Shown: positions 60,947 through 64,000 of the stretch, in pieces | Layout of the letters: every line of letters begins with the position of its first letter | Numbering within the stretch: position 1 is the first letter of the stretch | The notes under the pieces: model-generated | The model's input: the letters and a program-made list of their open reading frames with translations, nothing else | Database searches by the model: none | Told to the model about the DNA's origin: nothing | Origin: Streptomyces sp. NBC_00820 | GTDB lineage: Bacteria; Actinomycetota; Actinomycetes; Streptomycetales; Streptomycetaceae | Length of the DNA stretch: 64,000 bases | Direction of reading: 5' to 3' | Assembly: GCF_036347055.1 (NCBI RefSeq) | Contig: NZ_CP108882.1 | Coordinates: 248,001 to 312,000 of the forward strand | Position numbers and translations under genes: made by a program

Positions 60947-62236
60947 GTGACGCAGACACGAGCAGGACAGGTCGTGGCGCAGGGGGGCTTCACGCGCGGT
61001 GATGTCGCCCGGGCACGCGCCGACACACCGGGATGCGCCAAGGTCGTGCACCTCAACAACGCGGGCGCCTCGCTCATGCCCCGCCAGGTCCTCGACGCGT
61101 CCGTACGCCACCTCCACCTCGAAGCCGGCATGGGCGGCTACGAGGCCGCCGCCCACGCCGCCGAGGACATCGAGTCGGTGTACGGCTCCGCGGCACGGCT
61201 GCTGGGCTGCGACCGTGACGAGATCGCGCTGGTCGACAACGCGACCCGGGCGTGGGGCATGGCCTTCTACGGGATCCCCTTCCGGCCCGGGGACCGCATT
61301 CTGACCAGCACGGTCGAGTACGCGAGCAACTTCATCGCGTACCTCCAGATCGCCGAGCGCACCGGCGCCCGCGTCGAGGTCGTCCCCGACGACGAGCACG
61401 GCCAGATCTCCGTCGACGCCCTGCGCGCCGCGATGGACGAGCGGGTGCGGCTCATCTCGGTGACGCACGTCCCCACCAACGGGGGCCTCGTGAACCCGGC
61501 GGCCGAGGTGGGAAAGGTCGCTCGCGAGACGGGCGCGCTGTATCTCCTCGACGCCTGTCAGTCGGTCGGCCAGCTCGACGTCGACGTGCGGGAGATCGGC
61601 TGCGACATGCTCTCGACGACGGGCCGCAAGTACCTGCGCGGTCCCCGCGGCACCGGGCTGCTCTACGTCCGACGAGACGTACTCGACCGACTCGTCCCAC
61701 CGACCCTGGATCTGCACTCCGCGACCTGGACCGCCGCCGACCGGTACGACATACGGCCGGACGCACGCCGGTTCGAGACGTGGGAGGCCAACTACGCGGC
61801 TCGGCTGGGCCTCGGCGCCGCCATCGACCACGCCCTGGGCTGGGGCCTGCCGAGGATCCAGGCGCGGGTCACCCAGCTCGCCGAGACACTCCGCGAGCAG
61901 CTCGGCGAGGTGCCCGGCATCACCGTGCGGGATCTGGGGGTACGACGCTGCGGTATCACCACGTTCACCCTGGACGGCGTAGCGCCCGACAACATCAAGT
62001 CGGCCATGGCCGCTCAAGGGATCAACGTCAGTGTCTCTCGTACGGCCTCGACCCGGCTCGACATGGACGCCCGGGGCCTCGCGGAGGTCGTCAGGGCGTC
62101 CGTGCACTACTACAACACGGAAGAAGAGATCGCCGCCCTGGTCTCTGCCGTGCGGAACTGCTCCTGCTCAGGCCCTGGAACAGCGGCCGGGGCCGGGACC
62201 GGCGCTCACGGCGGCAAGCTGGCTTCCGTCCGCTGA
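60947..62236 (+). CDS. Class V aminotransferase-fold PLP enzyme
   Basis: A 429-residue fold-type I PLP enzyme related to cysteine desulfurase and isopenicillin-N epimerase. VVHLNNAGASLMPRQVLDAS is the family N-terminal motif. Asp202 in LYLLDACQSVGQ binds the pyridine N, and Lys228 in STTGRKYLRGPRGTG forms the Schiff base. ASNFIAYLQIAERTGARVEV supports the fold. GTG 60947 follows AGAAGAGA. The last 25 residues are Gly/Ala-rich with a CSC motif not expected in the family. Confidence 0.9.
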   Translation: MTQTRAGQVVAQGGFTRGDVARARADTPGCAKVVHLNNAGASLMPRQVLDASVRHLHLEAGMGGYEAAAHAAEDIESVYGSAARLLGCDRDEIALVDNATRAWGMAFYGIPFRPGDRILTSTVEYASNFIAYLQIAERTGARVEVVPDDEHGQISVDALRAAMDERVRLISVTHVPTNGGLVNPAAEVGKVARETGALYLLDACQSVGQLDVDVREIGCDMLSTTGRKYLRGPRGTGLLYVRRDVLDRLVPPTLDLHSATWTAADRYDIRPDARRFETWEANYAARLGLGAAIDHALGWGLPRIQARVTQLAETLREQLGEVPGITVRDLGVRRCGITTFTLDGVAPDNIKSAMAAQGINVSVSRTASTRLDMDARGLAEVVRASVHYYNTEEEIAALVSAVRNCSCSGPGTAAGAGTGAHGGKLASVR

Positions 62237-62268
62237 CCGACCGCCCGTGGGCTCGCGGTGGCAGGGGT

Positions 62269-63381
62269 TCACCGGTTCGGATCGACGGGCAGTTCCAGGC
62301 GCAGCTCGTAGCCGCCGTCGGGCATGGGGCGCGATGTGACGCTGCCACCGAGGAGTTCCGCACGTTGCCGCAGGCCGACGAGGCCGTGGTGGGAGCTGGG
62401 CAGCACGAGGGCGAGGCGGGTGGGGGCGGTGTTGGTGACGGTGGTGTGCAGGATGCCGGCCCTGTGGTGGATGCGGATGACGGCCGTCGCGCCGGGGGCG
62501 TGTTTGCGCACGTTGGTCAGGGCTTCCTGCACCGTTCGGTAGACGGCCCGCTGGACGGTCGGCGGAAGGTCCTCCGGCAGGTCGGTGTGCAGTTTCGCTT
62601 CGATACCGCCGGCGTCGACCAGCTGGTGCAGGTCGGCGAGGGAGGGCTGGGGGGTGAGTTCCGTGGGCCGGCTGCCCGAGGCGCGCAGCACGCTGACCAT
62701 GTGGCGCAGTTCGTCGAGGGTCTGCACACTGAGTCGCCGGATCGTGGCCGCGGCCTGTCTGGTCTTGGCGTCCGGTCCGGCGACCTGGAGCGCTCCGGCC
62801 TGTACGGCGATGAGGCTGACCTGGTGGGAGACGACGTCGTGCATCTCCCGGGCGAGCTGCGCGCGCTCTTTCGCGAGAACGCTCTGGTCGGTCAGCAGCC
62901 GTTCGTGCTCGCGGGCCTCGGAGATCTCGGCGAGGCGCAGGGACAGGTCGCGCCGGGCCTGTACCAGCTGGCCGAGGAAGACGGGGGCGGTCGCGGTGGC
63001 CAGCGTGTAGGTGAGGTGGAAGAGGTTGGCGGTCCCGGTGAGTTCGGTGGTCTTCAGCGACGACCAGGGCCACGGCAGGAACGCGCCCACCCCGAAGACC
63101 AGTGCGCACGCGCCCAGCAAAAGGCGATGTCTGCTCAGTGAGGCGAGGGTGTAGAGCGCGGCCGTGGTGGCGAAGGCGGCGTCGGAGATCAGGGCGGTCG
63201 GGAGGGTGAGGACGAAGGTCGTCAGTGGAAGCCGGCGCCGCAGCAGGAGAGCGAAGGCGGCGAGCAGTGCCAGGGCCATGGCCGGCTGGTCGCCGAGGCC
63301 GACGTGCACCGACGCGTCCGCCAGCGCGACGCCGACCAGAGCGACGTCCAGGAGCGGAGCAGGCACCCTTCGGGGCGTCAT
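62269..63381 (-). CDS. NarL-type sensor histidine kinase
   Basis: A 370-residue HisKA_3 kinase. The N-terminal half has five or six hydrophobic segments (LLDVALVGVALADASVHVG, ALALLAAFALLLRRRLPLTT and others) and no large outer loop. The phosphoacceptor is H181 in LAREMHDVVSHQVSLIAVQA. The ATP domain follows: RTVQEALTNVRKHAPGATAV (N box) and HHGLVGLRQRAELLGGSVTS (G box). ATG 63381 overlaps the regulator's stop by four bases. The signal is unknown, probably membrane-derived. Confidence 0.93.
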   Translation of the reverse strand: MTPRRVPAPLLDVALVGVALADASVHVGLGDQPAMALALLAAFALLLRRRLPLTTFVLTLPTALISDAAFATTAALYTLASLSRHRLLLGACALVFGVGAFLPWPWSSLKTTELTGTANLFHLTYTLATATAPVFLGQLVQARRDLSLRLAEISEAREHERLLTDQSVLAKERAQLAREMHDVVSHQVSLIAVQAGALQVAGPDAKTRQAAATIRRLSVQTLDELRHMVSVLRASGSRPTELTPQPSLADLHQLVDAGGIEAKLHTDLPEDLPPTVQRAVYRTVQEALTNVRKHAPGATAVIRIHHRAGILHTTVTNTAPTRLALVLPSSHHGLVGLRQRAELLGGSVTSRPMPDGGYELRLELPVDPNR

Positions 63382-64000
63382 CCGGCGTCCTCTTCCTTCG
63401 ACGGCGCCAGCAGCCCCGCCCGCTCGGCGATCAGCACCGCCTGGACGCGGCTGCTGACCTCCAGCTTGTTCAGCACGGCACTCACATGGCCTTTGACGGT
63501 GCCGGTGCTCAGGTGCAGACGGTCGCCGATGTCGGTGTTGGCCAGCCCCTCGGCCACCAGCACGAGGACGTCGCGCTCGCGCTCGGTCAGCCGGGCCGTG
63601 AGCCGGACGGCCGAGGGGTCACGCGCGCCCGCGTCGAGGTAGCCGTCCACCACGGTGCGGGCGACTTTGGACGACAGCACGGGGCCGCCTCGGGCCAGCG
63701 CTCGTACCAGCTGGGGAAGCTGCTCGGGGTCGGTGTCCTTGAGCAGGAATCCGGCGGCTCCGGAGCGCAGTGCGGCCGTGACGTACTCGTCGGTGTCGAA
63801 GGTGGTGAGCATGGCCACCACCGGGGGCTCCTGGAACCGGCGGATGTCGGCCAATACGGTGAGCCCGTCCACGTCGGGCATGCGGATGTCCAGCAGAACG
63901 ATGTCGGGTCGCAGCTCCCGCACCGCCCGTACGGCGTCGGCGCCGGGAACCGCACCCACCACCTTGATGTCGTCCGCCGCGTTGAGAATGTGCGAGAAGC
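63378..64000 (-). CDS. NarL/LuxR-family response regulator (5' end beyond the window)
   Basis: At least 206 residues are visible. The receiver domain has the phosphoacceptor Asp in DIVLLDIRMPDVDGLTVLAD, Thr in VAMLTTFDTDEYV and Lys in GFLLKDTDPEQL. The LuxR HTH is LTERERDVLVLVAEGLANTD, then IGDRLHLSTGTVKGHVSAVL. The first ~15 residues are outside the window. It is cotranscribed with the downstream kinase gene through an ATGA overlap. Confidence 0.95.
   Translation of the reverse strand, partial: FSHILNAADDIKVVGAVPGADAVRAVRELRPDIVLLDIRMPDVDGLTVLADIRRFQEPPVVAMLTTFDTDEYVTAALRSGAAGFLLKDTDPEQLPQLVRALARGGPVLSSKVARTVVDGYLDAGARDPSAVRLTARLTERERDVLVLVAEGLANTDIGDRLHLSTGTVKGHVSAVLNKLEVSSRVQAVLIAERAGLLAPSKEEDAG

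Overview
The window looks like an accessory stretch of a Streptomyces (or close actinobacterial) chromosome, possibly an arm region. Reasons: very high GC with strong third-position GC bias; frequent GTG and TTG starts; and family content typical of Streptomyces (XRE/MmyB regulators, DUF1206, an ECF41 sigma factor, class F sortase, GlxA-type regulators, IS5/ISL3/IS110/IS21 debris). No rRNA, tRNA or CRISPR array was seen.

Layout. 1-5.8 kb: a TetR gene cut by the window edge, divergent from a frameshifted NTF2-like gene with a two-site operator; a chimeric IS21/IS5 remnant; membrane proteins and a DHA2 efflux pump. 6.2-15.4 kb: a redox island with a TetR-NmrA pair, then two MmyB-type regulators flanking two convergent operons (ADH, carboxymuconolactone-decarboxylase-like protein and cupin against AKR, ADH and AKR). 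15.5-23.2 kb: mixed single genes (HIT-like, DUF1206, amidohydrolase/MerR, dienelactone-hydrolase-like, SMI1/KNR4, serine hydrolase). 24-26.2 kb: class F sortase cassette with its probable substrate and a sigma factor/membrane partner. 27-32.5 kb: GlxA regulators, isochorismatase and a large secreted SGNH/FN3 protein. 33-45.7 kb: a graveyard of ISL3, IS5 and IS110 fragments, with immunity-like orphans, a phosphotransferase, and an ECF41 sigma factor with its oxidoreductase between them.

45.8-52.0 kb is the most interesting block. Seven genes lie on one strand: DHA2 exporter, MarR regulator, an AvrD-family protein, two unrecognised proteins, a FabG-like reductase and a P-loop protein. AvrD of Pseudomonas syringae makes syringolides (acyl-glycosyl lactone elicitors), so this looks like a self-contained, MarR-controlled and exported small-molecule signal pathway. 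The AvrD protein carries an internal duplication with an exact 167-residue period, and its leader can form nested hairpins over the ribosome binding site.

52-64 kb: an NmrA/TetR pair, a spermidine-synthase-like gene behind a 7-bp tandem repeat, a MerR gene and SulP transporter separated by a 54-bp perfect palindrome, a broken ribB next to a HAD remnant, a cytochrome P450, a class-V PLP enzyme, and a NarL-type two-component pair running off the right edge.
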